This document shows, in pieces, positions 45,610 through 53,866 of a stretch of DNA of 64,000 nucleotides. Under the pieces are notes generated by a model. It was not told where the DNA came from and ran no database searches. It saw only the letters and a program-made list of their open reading frames with translations. The stretch comes from Flectobacillus sp. BAB-3569 (GTDB lineage Bacteria > Bacteroidota > Bacteroidia > Cytophagales > Spirosomataceae), in contig NZ_NJFZ01000035.1 in the NCBI RefSeq assembly GCF_002270355.1, positions 62,001 through 126,000 on the forward strand. Direction: 5' to 3'. Numbering within the stretch: the first letter of the stretch is position 1; each line of letters begins with the position of its first letter. Both the position numbers and the translations under genes were made by a program.

Positions 45610-46353
45610 TTAGGTTTTCTTGTTGGTGAATTTTTCTAAGAGTTGCTTACCATATTCCAGAGCGGGCTTTTTGTACTTGAGCGCCTTATCCACCAACATA
45701 TCTGCACCCAATTCATAGATTGGCGTGGTCATGATGGTTGTGTACATACTGATAATATCCATTTCCGAGATCATCTGATGTTTACCTGCCATGTATTCGA
45801 GCCTGTATTTTTGGAAAAGAGTATCTTCTAATAGCTCTAGCAGGTCTTCTTCAATGTTAGTCGTGAGCTTAGTGAACTCTTTATGTTTCATCTGGTTTTG
45901 CAAAGCGACTCTAATCTCGTCAGGCAAATCTTCCACTTCATCAATGTCATCAATGTCATTTTCCTTTTCGTAGTCCTCAAGCTTTTTCTCTTCATCCAAG
46001 TCTTTAACCACCATAGTGAATAGCACTCGCATGGTCACACCCTTTTGGCGTAGCACAGAACAGATTCTTCGAGCGTTAATCTTTGCTTCTTGTCGCAGGT
46101 TCTTTTCTACCTGCTCGATGGGAGCTGCGAATGTAGGTTGTACTGGAGCAATGGTTGCTTGCTGGTAATTAACAGTAGTCGTCTCTTGATATGGATAACT
46201 CTGCTGAGGAATTTCGCTCGTTTGCTGTGGAGTACCCGCCAAACCAAAAAGCCCAGGACCTTGTGTGATGTTATTGACATTTTGAGCAAATTGTTGTGTG
46301 GATTCTAACACACTTTTGCCCTTGTTGAAAGTATTTTTTAGATTCTCAAACAT
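45610..46353 (-). CDS. Hypothetical protein, scaffold-like
   Basis: 247 residues. A Gln/Pro/Thr-rich disordered start (about 20-80), acidic central region (DLDEEKKLEDYEKENDIDDI) and a helical C-terminal part. Composition fits a scaffold or accessory structural protein. No family recognised. Confidence 0.5.
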   Translation of the reverse strand: MFENLKNTFNKGKSVLESTQQFAQNVNNITQGPGLFGLAGTPQQTSEIPQQSYPYQETTTVNYQQATIAPVQPTFAAPIEQVEKNLRQEAKINARRICSVLRQKGVTMRVLFTMVVKDLDEEKKLEDYEKENDIDDIDEVEDLPDEIRVALQNQMKHKEFTKLTTNIEEDLLELLEDTLFQKYRLEYMAGKHQMISEMDIISMYTTIMTTPIYELGADMLVDKALKYKKPALEYGKQLLEKFTNKKT

Positions 46354-46360
46354 GATGATT

Positions 46361-46837
46361 TTATTTTTTGTCTAGTCTTTCGAATGCGTCTATCATAGCT
46401 TTTCCGATTCGCGTACTCTTAAAAAACTTCTTCCCCCAAAGCATGGTAGCTGTCCAGATGTTCTCTTTAACACGTGATTGAAAAGCTGAGGATGCTTGCA
46501 AGTATTTTTCCTCCAGTTGCTTGGTTTTCTTCTTTCTCCAACTCCAGCGAAACTTGGTCTGAGCATAATGCTTTTCCACTGAGTGCATAATCAATGGTTC
46601 TAGCTGAAGCCCTTGAGTAGTGAGCACCCCTTGCTTGATAAGCATCTCGAAAAGCGCTTTTAGATGGACTTGATTGAACTCCTCTGTCTTAGAGATCTGA
46701 TTACGATATTGGAGGTTATTAAGTGCCTCTTGAAAAAACGAATCCCAAAACGCTGTATCTCCTTCATCGTAGATTTTGCAAACTTCGAGAGGTGCATGAG
46801 TGGTATCATCTATGTCAATTACCGCTAGTACTTTCAT
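46361..46837 (-). CDS. Hypothetical 158-residue protein
   Basis: MKVLAVIDIDDTTHAPLEVC start, helical remainder with a basic stretch (FRWSWRKKKTKQLEEKYLQ). Overlaps the next gene by 23 bases. No family recognised. Confidence 0.5.
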   Translation of the reverse strand: MKVLAVIDIDDTTHAPLEVCKIYDEGDTAFWDSFFQEALNNLQYRNQISKTEEFNQVHLKALFEMLIKQGVLTTQGLQLEPLIMHSVEKHYAQTKFRWSWRKKKTKQLEEKYLQASSAFQSRVKENIWTATMLWGKKFFKSTRIGKAMIDAFERLDKK

Positions 46838-47609
46838 GTTTTTCTAAGAGTTCGGCAAAGTATTCTGGAGTATAATCTCTCTCCCTAAAATGAGGCTCAT
46901 TGGCAAGTTCTGCCGCTATTCCAAAGACATATTCCAAGCCCTTGAGTAGTTCATCAAACTTTATGGACAATGCTTGATAGCTTGCCGTGTTCTCCTGTTG
47001 AGAAGCTTGTACAAGCGATAGTTTTTCGTACTGACTGCGATAATAAATTGCTTCCTGTTGTGCTTGCTGAAGCTGTGTTTCGAGTTCTTCAAGACGAAGC
47101 TTAATAGCGAACGAGCTTTGCGTCTGAATTTCTGGTTTTTTATCTGGTTGTTCCCCATCATATTGGTAGTCGTTAACGGCGTTAACGCCATGTTTTACTT
47201 CGTTAACGCTAGCGTTAACACGTGTAAACGGCTGGTTAACAGCGTTTACACTATTTTTGCAACTTTGAGTAAGAGGGTGGGGGTGCGTTAACGCCATTTT
47301 GGCTAAACCTGTAAAAAAAACCTCCTTCAAAAAGTCTTGAAAATCCAGTTTTTGGCTTTCATTTTGTCCTTTTTCTCGGTTTTGAACTACCTCATATAGC
47401 TCAGAAAGTTCAGGTTCTGACAGACAGATATGAACTTTATGGGAATCATAATCAAGCCTGTTGATGTAGAGGAAAGTTCGGTTTAAAATCAGGTAGTTTA
47501 GCAAGGATGATAGCCCTTCAAATCCGAAAACACTAGCTTCTACTTCAAGATTTCGTTTAGTCTGTTCAGGTACTCTTGCCCCAATACCGACACGTGCGAT
47601 ATCCTCCAT
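46815..47609 (-). CDS. Ribbon-helix-helix/coiled-coil protein with VNA repeats
   Basis: 264 residues. N-terminal part RVPEQTKRNLEVEASVFGFE, SSLLNYLIL has the length and pattern of a ribbon-helix-helix domain. A repeated stretch NSVNAVN, RVNASVN, HGVNAVN lies at about 120-145, followed by a coiled coil (about 170-205). Encodes the GTTAAC cluster. Likely a DNA-binding protein, perhaps partition-like. Confidence 0.5.
   Translation of the reverse strand: MEDIARVGIGARVPEQTKRNLEVEASVFGFEGLSSLLNYLILNRTFLYINRLDYDSHKVHICLSEPELSELYEVVQNREKGQNESQKLDFQDFLKEVFFTGLAKMALTHPHPLTQSCKNSVNAVNQPFTRVNASVNEVKHGVNAVNDYQYDGEQPDKKPEIQTQSSFAIKLRLEELETQLQQAQQEAIYYRSQYEKLSLVQASQQENTASYQALSIKFDELLKGLEYVFGIAAELANEPHFRERDYTPEYFAELLEKHESTSGN
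47172..47292. repeat. Cluster of six GTTAAC palindromes
   Basis: GTTAAC at 47172, 47181, 47202, 47214, 47235 and 47287, several extended to GGCGTTAACGCC or GCGTTAACGC. They lie within a coding sequence and account for the VNA peptide repeats. See finding. Confidence 0.7.
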
Positions 47610-47611
47610 GA

Positions 47612-47833
47612 TTAGTATGGTTTTGAAATTTCAGCAATGAGTGTTACAGGATTTGAAATGACATTGTTGTCTTCATCTTCAGTGTCAAAAATATTGACAG
47701 CAAGACCTAAATCATTAAGTTCCTTAGAGAGTGTATTGATAGCAGAGAGGTGTTGTCTTAATTGTTCAGACTTCTGATTTCTGATTGCTTCATCATCAAG
47801 GTTTTCTTGAGCATTTACTACAATATCAGTCAT
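47612..47833 (-). CDS. Small coiled-coil protein (73 residues)
   Basis: Acidic, with a helix rich in Q, L and S (NQKSEQLRQHLSAINTLSKE) and a C-terminal beta segment. First gene of the minus-strand virus-like operon, divergent from a small plus-strand regulator. Confidence 0.5.
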   Translation of the reverse strand: MTDIVVNAQENLDDEAIRNQKSEQLRQHLSAINTLSKELNDLGLAVNIFDTEDEDNNVISNPVTLIAEISKPY

Positions 47834-47979
47834 GTTCGTAGTTGTTTAGAAGAGAGAAAAAGTGTATTTTTGATAGTCTTTTCCAGAGATACTACAAAAA
47901 CCTCACTCATCCTCTCTTTAGTTAGCATCTGCCTTTTGTTTTTGTAAAGGTGTGATGGCTACACTTCGTACGCAAGCCC

Positions 47980-48023
47980 TGAAACACTATTGAAACACTA
48001 ATGAAACGCTTTTGAAACAATTC
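47980..48023. promoter_or_regulatory. Four 11-base iterons TGAAAC
   Basis: TGAAAC starts at 47980, 47991, 48002 and 48013, exactly 11 bases apart (TGAAACACTAT, TGAAACACTAA, TGAAACGCTTT, TGAAACAATTC), between divergent genes. Operator array or iteron-type origin. Confidence 0.65.
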
Positions 48024-48036
48024 TAACTTTAGACCG

Positions 48037-48222
48037 ATGAGAGGTATTACAAAAAAAGAAATTAGGACTATACTTAATTGCGAAAGTAGAGCGACATTTA
48101 ATCGCCACATCAATAGGGGAGGACTCCGCACAAAGCTCCCATCATTTTTTTATGAAAGAAACACTTTTTATGGAGAGGAGATAGTGATACTGGAGAGGGT
48201 GTTTAGTGCGAAGTTGGGGTGA
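48037..48222 (+). CDS. Small HTH regulator (61 residues)
   Basis: MRGITKKEIRTILNCESRAT then FNRHINRGGLRTKL: a short MerR/excisionase-like helix-turn-helix. Faces the virus-like operon across the TGAAAC iterons and starts 14 bases after them, so it is the likely ligand of these sites. Confidence 0.6.
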   Translation: MRGITKKEIRTILNCESRATFNRHINRGGLRTKLPSFFYERNTFYGEEIVILERVFSAKLG

Positions 48223-48251
48223 GGTTCTATTTTTAGGGAAGCTTACACTTT

Positions 48252-48357
48252 GCAATAAAAAAACAAACCTCTCTTAAATCGCTTTAAAAGAGGTTTGAAT
48301 GTGTATTCAGTAAGAGGTTTTTTATAGAAAAAGAGTTGTGCAACAGCTACCCGTGTT
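48252..48357 (-). repeat. Array trailer repeat A with terminator
   Basis: About 105 bases, about 80% identical to 56378-56482. Contains a terminator for minus-strand transcription (AAACCTCTTTTAAA / TTTAAGAGAGGTTT then T7) and ends with GTGCAACAGCTACCCGTGTT beside the RES gene. Marks the 3' end of cassette array II. Confidence 0.8.
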
Positions 48358-48367
48358 AGCCGTAGTT

Positions 48368-49519
48368 TTATTTGATTTTCTCAGTATTAATTTTCAACAA
48401 GGAAACTTTATTTTTACTTGTTTCATTGTCCCAAAAAAATACTGCCGACTTGTGATTTCTATTTTGAGAAGAAGGATAGATGATTCCTGATAGTTTATTT
48501 TTTCTTTTGGTGTTAAAAGGATACCTAAGGAATTCGGTAACGACTTGAGTTGGAACATATTCTGTATGTTCTTTTCCATCTTTTTTTATTTCTTTAGTCA
48601 TATCTCTAACAAAAGAGTGCAAAAACAAAACCAAATAGTATTTTTTCTTGTCTCTAATTCCAAAGATGCTTGGAATATTTGGCAGTTTATTGAAATCAAC
48701 GACAAATTCATCCTCTAAAGTTTCAAATTCCCCAATTGTAATCCACTTCTTTGATTTGTCTTCCCTGCTAATAGTTTCTAAAGTTGCCGTAGTAATGTCA
48801 AATGCAGAGTAAAACATTGAAATTCCAGTTGGGCTAAATCTGTTTGGATATATTGCTTTTTCATTTGGAGGGGCGGTTATGTCATTAAACTCAAGGATAT
48901 TTGTTTTAATGTCATGCTGTCTGCAACGGTAAAGCTTTGTTCCCTTCGGAATTATTTTTATGATATTTAAACCCGATACAAGCGTACCTACTTCTCGCAA
49001 AATGTGAAAAGCCCTTGTTTGGTTCTTGTCTCCTGATGAAAAGAGATAACGAGATCTATGTTTTATTATTTCTTTAAAATAGCTCCATTGATATTCCAAG
49101 TCATCTTTAATATTGGCATAATACAGGTCAGGCTGAGCCCAAGCAACGTCTTCGATTGCATCTACAATGTCTTCTATAATTTTGAAAGGTTGTGCATCTA
49201 ATCTTATTTGGTCTTGTATGAGCTCATCTGGAGTATAAATTTCACCAAGGTAGCCTCCTTCTCTTGAATTATAACTCATAAAATTGGCTGCATCATCATA
49301 GAAATTTGAAACACCATCCATTATGAATTCCATCAAATCTTCAAATGAAACAACTTTTAAGTCTTTTTTACAGTAATCACAATAGCCTGCTTCGTAATTT
49401 TTCTTTATAAAGTTCGTTATATACCTATCGTCAAAATGTTTGGCACAAATATATTTGTCAGGAATGTTGCTTATATGTCTGGCTTCTAGTTCAAGCCATC
49501 TTTGTTTAACTCTGCCCAT
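48368..49519 (-). CDS. HEPN/RES NAD-degrading toxin-like protein
   Basis: 383 residues. RES core: LYRCRQHD (about 218), RFSPTGISMFYSAFD with conserved R and Y, and ATLETI with conserved E. The N-terminal half carries a zinc-like CDYCKKD and a helical HEPN/RES N-terminal region. RES toxins hydrolyse NAD+. Here it is a defence-type protein, last gene of cassette array II. Confidence 0.8.
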   Translation of the reverse strand: MGRVKQRWLELEARHISNIPDKYICAKHFDDRYITNFIKKNYEAGYCDYCKKDLKVVSFEDLMEFIMDGVSNFYDDAANFMSYNSREGGYLGEIYTPDELIQDQIRLDAQPFKIIEDIVDAIEDVAWAQPDLYYANIKDDLEYQWSYFKEIIKHRSRYLFSSGDKNQTRAFHILREVGTLVSGLNIIKIIPKGTKLYRCRQHDIKTNILEFNDITAPPNEKAIYPNRFSPTGISMFYSAFDITTATLETISREDKSKKWITIGEFETLEDEFVVDFNKLPNIPSIFGIRDKKKYYLVLFLHSFVRDMTKEIKKDGKEHTEYVPTQVVTEFLRYPFNTKRKNKLSGIIYPSSQNRNHKSAVFFWDNETSKNKVSLLKINTEKIK

Positions 49520-49522
49520 AAT

Positions 49523-49851
49523 GGTAGTTTGGAAAAATTTCGGTTAACGTCAGTCCGTGAAAAAACTTAAAATCTAAGCCTTTAGATTTAAATAGTTGAA
49601 AATTCCTCAGATAGGCGTTCGAGTATAGAAATGAATCAAATTATTTTTTACAGTCTGACATTCAGGGCTTTGTGCGGATTGAGAAATAGACTTCCGTCTG
49701 CCCGGAACCGCTTCTGATTGAAAATATAAAGTTGAACTTAAGAACTAAAGTTGGGATTTATTAGTCCTGCCCGTACCACAGTTTGGATATGCAATTAGCT
49801 GATGTTTGCTGGTCATGCCCAACTTGCATAAAACCCAATGTTGGTGGCAGG
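49523..49851 (-). other. Cassette recombination-site candidate 1 (two hairpins)
   Basis: Minus-sense start AACATTGGGTTTTATGC, end GACGTTAACC. Contains the inverted pair GTCAGTCCGTGAAAAA / TTTTTTACAGTCTGAC (49549-49659). The first 130 bases (plus strand) match site 3. Confidence 0.6.
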
Positions 49852-50760
49852 TTATCTTACCTTGTCTCTAATGTCGTTAATAGTGTCAGTGTAATATTTA
49901 TGCCAGTCATTTGTATAGTTGTCGGGCTTGGGTTTTACTACTGTCACATTCAACGAATTTAAAAGTTCTTCTTTATCACTGTTTATGTATCTTTCATAGA
50001 AAAAGATTTTGTTTTTTACCAAAGACTTTGTTTTTTCTTCATGTATGATTCTTGCTCTTTTTGTTAATATCCACCATAAATCTGTCTCACTATAATCAAG
50101 AGAGAATCCAAGAATATGAATATTCGTATTGAAAAATAATTCAGCCCAAGAACGATTGTCAAACTCTTTAGTTTTTAGCTTGTCGGTCATTTTTTTTATC
50201 TTGACAGGCTTTGAGTCTTCTTGAAATTCATAAGTTCCTTTTACATAAGCATCGAGTTTACTTACTGAACCGCAGTAATGGTCAAAGCCCAACATAATTG
50301 AAACGGGTGTTTCAATTTCTCCATGTATGTGCCAAATTTTGCAAACTTCATTCTCTCTCTTATCTAAGATTCGAGTCTGTCTACGAATGCTATAAATATC
50401 CTCTGTGCTATTGTTATAACTTAAATATTTTTCTGTTTGAGTAATAAAGTTCCGAAAAGCATAATCATAATTTGTTGTTAGGTAATTTTTACACTTTAGG
50501 TTAAAGAGCATTTCATAAAACTCGTTTGTCTCGATAGTTGCAAGCAATTCAGCAATTGATAACTTAATGTCAAATTCTGTCTCTCGAATATCTTTTACTG
50601 TTTTATTTTCAAAGACTGCTCTCTCATAAATGAATGTATTTGGTAGCTCACCATTGTCAAATTTAGCCTTCCCTTTAATTCTGTCTAAAAGGTCTGTCCA
50701 CGGGATACGGTTTTTACTTAAGTTGTTAAGTCCATTGCCAAATAATATCGTGTCATTCAT
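49852..50760 (-). CDS. SIR2-like NADase-type defence protein
   Basis: 302 residues. LFGNGLNNLS (nucleotide loop), NYLTTNYDYAFRN and KIWHIHGEIE are the SIR2_2 family signatures; LGFSLDYSETDLWWIL is the closing motif. Members of defence systems deplete NAD+ on infection. A stand-alone SIR2 in this array; partners could be neighbouring cassettes. Confidence 0.8.
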   Translation of the reverse strand: MNDTILFGNGLNNLSKNRIPWTDLLDRIKGKAKFDNGELPNTFIYERAVFENKTVKDIRETEFDIKLSIAELLATIETNEFYEMLFNLKCKNYLTTNYDYAFRNFITQTEKYLSYNNSTEDIYSIRRQTRILDKRENEVCKIWHIHGEIETPVSIMLGFDHYCGSVSKLDAYVKGTYEFQEDSKPVKIKKMTDKLKTKEFDNRSWAELFFNTNIHILGFSLDYSETDLWWILTKRARIIHEEKTKSLVKNKIFFYERYINSDKEELLNSLNVTVVKPKPDNYTNDWHKYYTDTINDIRDKVR

Positions 50761-50930
50761 TGTTTGTAGGATGTTTGTTTAACTTGCCACAACGGTTTTT
50801 GGCTTGGCAATGTGGTGGATTTTTAGCACAAAAGTTCAATAGAATTACTGCGTTTGAACTTTGCACAAATATTTCATAGAAGCACTTCAACCGCCATATT
50901 GCCAAACCGATGTTAGCGGATGTTATTTTA
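50761..50930 (-). other. Cassette recombination-site candidate 2
   Basis: Minus-sense GCTAACATCGGTTTGGCAAT.TGGCGG and CCACATTGCCAAGCCAAAAA..CGTTGTGG form imperfect inverted arms about 60-70 bases apart. Shares GGTTTGGCAATATGGCG with candidate 4. Confidence 0.6.
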
Positions 50931-52535
50931 TTATTGTCCAATAAGTTCATATACACCAGTTACTATTTTCTTTGCATCAATTGCGTTTACAATTGCTTTT
51001 GTATGTACTAATCTGTTTCTTGTGTCAGACCACATTTTGATTTTAATAAATTGCTCTTGAGTTATGATATTAAACTCTTTGGCTAGCATATAGATTGAAT
51101 ATGGCGCTGTCGTTTTTGAAGGAACGTCTTTGATTAACTCAACTCGTTGTCTCATATGAACTTCTAGTAGAGTCATTGCAGAAATTACGGCTGCCCGATA
51201 CTCTTTCTTTTTTAGAAGTCTATTTGGTTCTTCGTCATAAGTTGTTTTCATTGGTTCAACTACATCTCTAAACCAATGTTCTATTCTTTCACTAAGTTCG
51301 TCTATAGCCTCAAATGGATTTTCAGGTCGTGAAAGGTAAAGCAGGTTATGTATATCCGCTGGAATGGGAGAGTTTTCAGAGCGAATAATTAAAAGTCTAT
51401 TTGTATGCTTGCTTTGACTTAATACAAGTCCAAGTTCAAACATTGTATTTTGGGTTGCCAGGTCAAGTACAATAAACTCAGCTTTATTTATTAATGCAGA
51501 AACCTTCGCTATCCAATTATCACCTATTGAAATTACATCGTCTGCACTAATTGGAACTAAACCTTTTGCAGCAGCAATTGGAAAAATATATTTTTTATAA
51601 AAAGGTAGAAGTTTTATCGGAATGGAGAAAAAGCACAACCTATTGTTAGTGTCATCAGGAAGAGCTAATTCTGCCAATGTGGCTTCTTCACTTACAGTCG
51701 GAAGTTTCAAAACTTCTTCATTCCAATAGTCCTTTAGTTCAATGAAAACATCTTCTAAAATTTTTGGATAGTCAGACGGATTTCCTTTAATATTAATGAC
51801 TTTAACACCTCTACGCTCAAACCTTGCTTTTTCATGAGGAGAACAGTCTATTTTCAAAACATATGCTTGTCGTCTAAGATTTCCTAGGCGGTCTTTTATT
51901 ACTTGCCAAATTTGTCTGAAATCCGTGTCATCCAAGCTATAACCAATAAATAACGGTGTTCTTGTGATAAGTAAATTAGCAAGATATGTTGCTAACATAG
52001 GATTTTTTGATAAAAACCTATCGTAATCTTCTTCGGTTACTACCAGTTTTGTTGGATGATGCAAGTCTCCATGAAGTTTAAGAATTGCAATACCATCACT
52101 TAAATTTGATATTGAAAGTTGGTCTTCATCAATTATGGGTCGGCAATATTTCGGAATTAAGCCATAACCTTGTTCAAGTAGGAACTCAAAGTTTGTTGTA
52201 CAAACAATATCAAACTGTAACTCACAAAACGCTTTATGTGTCTTTCCGGGTTTTACTGAATTAAGTAATAGTAGTTCTGTTAGTTTTTCAACAAGGTTGG
52301 TTCTTGAATACTCATGACAGTAAGCAGAAATTGCGTCAATTGCATTTGTGTATTTATAGTCTTGAATGTCCTGAGCAATTGCTTTACCTAGCTCATCCCA
52401 GTCAAGCATTTTTTTGTTCTTTGGAATGTCGGCATTTTTTGAAAAACCAGCACCGATTATTGGTAAGCACCGATTGCTTACCAAATCTTGTAAGAAAGGT
52501 TTCGGAAAATATTCGATGTATTTATATTTCTTCAT
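50931..52535 (-). CDS. SIR2 - nucleoside-deoxyribosyltransferase-like - HEPN fusion
   Basis: 534 residues. SIR2 domain (about 20-260): IIGAGFSKNADIP, TTNFEFLLEQ, LKLHGDLHHPTKL and FIGYSLDDTDF. Middle domain (about 300-420): KAEFIVLDLATQNTMFELGLV, as in nucleotide-binding TIR/NDT-fold domains. C-terminal HEPN (about 430-534): ISAMTLLEVHMRQR and RNRLVH, the R-x4-6-H ribonuclease motif. Three effector/sensor-type domains in one defence protein. Confidence 0.8.
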   Translation of the reverse strand: MKKYKYIEYFPKPFLQDLVSNRCLPIIGAGFSKNADIPKNKKMLDWDELGKAIAQDIQDYKYTNAIDAISAYCHEYSRTNLVEKLTELLLLNSVKPGKTHKAFCELQFDIVCTTNFEFLLEQGYGLIPKYCRPIIDEDQLSISNLSDGIAILKLHGDLHHPTKLVVTEEDYDRFLSKNPMLATYLANLLITRTPLFIGYSLDDTDFRQIWQVIKDRLGNLRRQAYVLKIDCSPHEKARFERRGVKVINIKGNPSDYPKILEDVFIELKDYWNEEVLKLPTVSEEATLAELALPDDTNNRLCFFSIPIKLLPFYKKYIFPIAAAKGLVPISADDVISIGDNWIAKVSALINKAEFIVLDLATQNTMFELGLVLSQSKHTNRLLIIRSENSPIPADIHNLLYLSRPENPFEAIDELSERIEHWFRDVVEPMKTTYDEEPNRLLKKKEYRAAVISAMTLLEVHMRQRVELIKDVPSKTTAPYSIYMLAKEFNIITQEQFIKIKMWSDTRNRLVHTKAIVNAIDAKKIVTGVYELIGQ

Positions 52536-52539
52536 TCTA

Positions 52540-52801
52540 TGTTGTCTGTCGTTTTACAATATCCGCTAACGGCAGACTGTGAAAAAACTCCAAATCTAAG
52601 CCATTAGGTTTTAATAATTGAAAATTTCTCGGATAGGTGTCCAAATATAAAAAGGACTCAAGTTAGTTTTTTCACAGCCTGACGGTTTCGGGCTTTGCGT
52701 TGGTGGGCTTTTGAAACCGTAAACTGTCTGCTGGCACCAACGTTTATTAATTGCTCAAATGTTTCTATTTGCACTGTCCGCCCACTAGCGCAAAACCCAT
52801 G
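52540..52801 (-). other. Cassette recombination-site candidate 3 (two hairpins)
   Basis: Hairpin A: GCAGACTGTGAAAAAACT / AGTTTTTTCACAGCCTG (52572-52683), homologous to candidate 1. Hairpin B: GGGCTTTGCGTTGGTGGGC / GCCCACTAGCGCAAAACCC (52690-52798). Bounded by GCTAACGG and by CATGTTATAAG, which overlaps the stop codon of the next gene. Confidence 0.65.
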
Positions 52802-53368
52802 TTATAAGCTGCCGTTCTTGTCGTCAATGTTCGTCGCTTCATATTTTCGTTTTTGTCTTACACTATAAATTGTTCCTGCAATTAGTCCTGTCAAACCGCC
52901 CAAATAACTAAAGTTGTGCATTGAACCAACTGCAACAAAATTACTTGTATCAATCAAGTTGTCAGGTAGCCACCAATCTACACCTGTGTTTGCGAGATAC
53001 AGTTTGCCGTATGCAAGTCCAATTAGTCCTGTTGTAAATGCAACAATAACAGTCACGATAATAGCTTTCAAAGTTGCTCGAAACATTTGTTTGTTGTCCT
53101 TATGAACTAAGCCAACAAGTCCGAGTATTAGTCCAATTGGAAGTCCCATCCACCAAGTCGCCATAAAACCTACAGCCGAAACTTCTATTCTCGGATTTGG
53201 AAAAATTGCTTCATTACCCAAGTCCATTAGACCAAATTGATAGAACTTGAATTTTGTGTAATACTCTGGTGAAATTGTGTAAGTCAGTTGGTCGTGCAAA
53301 ATGCCGTATAGTCCACCGATGATTGGTGCAAGTCCGATTATTAATATTAGTGTCAAATATTTTTTCAA
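52802..53368 (-). CDS. Polytopic membrane protein (188 residues)
   Basis: Starts with TTG (LKKYLTLILIIGLAPIIGGL) because the longer frame upstream runs through the leader repeat. About four spans, around LTLILIIGLAPIIGGLYGI, TWWMGLPIGLILGLVGLV, AIIVTVIVAFTTGLIGLAYG and LGGLTGLIAGTIYSV. First gene of cassette array II. No family recognised. Confidence 0.55.
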   Translation of the reverse strand: MKKYLTLILIIGLAPIIGGLYGILHDQLTYTISPEYYTKFKFYQFGLMDLGNEAIFPNPRIEVSAVGFMATWWMGLPIGLILGLVGLVHKDNKQMFRATLKAIIVTVIVAFTTGLIGLAYGKLYLANTGVDWWLPDNLIDTSNFVAVGSMHNFSYLGGLTGLIAGTIYSVRQKRKYEATNIDDKNGSL

Positions 53369-53395
53369 GTTGTCTGTCTTTTTACGGTTGCTTGT

Positions 53396-53530
53396 AACGA
53401 TTATATAACTGCAATATAATTGAATTTTATTTCGCCTATCCAACCTATTTGTTGTATAAACGAATAGGTGGCATGAAGTAAGTATTTTTTTACTAAAGTC
53501 AATATAACTTTTTACCACATATCTATAAAC
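53396..53530 (-). repeat. Array leader repeat B
   Basis: About 135 bases, about 85% identical to 62757-62890. In minus sense it runs from ...TTGACTTTAGTAAAAAAATA to TATATAATCGTT, where identity stops at CGTT next to array II. May carry a promoter (TTGG-N~20-TATATTG). Confidence 0.8.
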
Positions 53531-53866
53531 AATAGATCCCTGACAGAAATCCATTGGAGTATTTCTATCAGGAATTAGTTAGATGAGTAAATAAAGGATG
53601 AGATTTTCTCCAAATAATACTGTTTAAAAAAAATTGGTGAGAAAATTTAACGTTTAAGTCGTACTATTTTTGGGGAAGCTTACAGCATCTTCCTTGACAT
53701 ATTAGGTAATATTAGGATGAAGTTTGTTAATAGCATCACCCAAACGAGTAGTCATTGTATTGACTTACTCACTATTAGATGAAACCTAAGTGCCTATAAA
53801 ATACGGATAATCAATGTTTTACAGGCACTTAATTGCAATTAGCGCTATATGATTCTCTTGGAGAAA
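53531..53866 (-). other. Gap with hairpin after the 448-residue gene
   Basis: AAGTGCCTGTAAAAC / TATAGGCACTT-type stem (53790-53832) lies downstream of 53867-55213 and could be its terminator. A 20-base motif TATTTTTGGGGAAGCTTACA occurs at 53666-53685 and again near 48232-48251. Nothing else seen. Confidence 0.5.

Noticed and set aside
19702-48222. Conjugative element or type IV secretion locus
   Set aside because: No relaxase, TraG/VirD4 coupling protein, TraC/VirB4 or Bacteroidota Tra proteins recognisable; the only NTPase of this sort is the short packaging-like one.
52802-53554. Longer start of the 188-residue membrane protein
   Set aside because: The extra 62 residues are encoded by the leader repeat shared with 62757-62890, so the TTG at 53368 is preferred.
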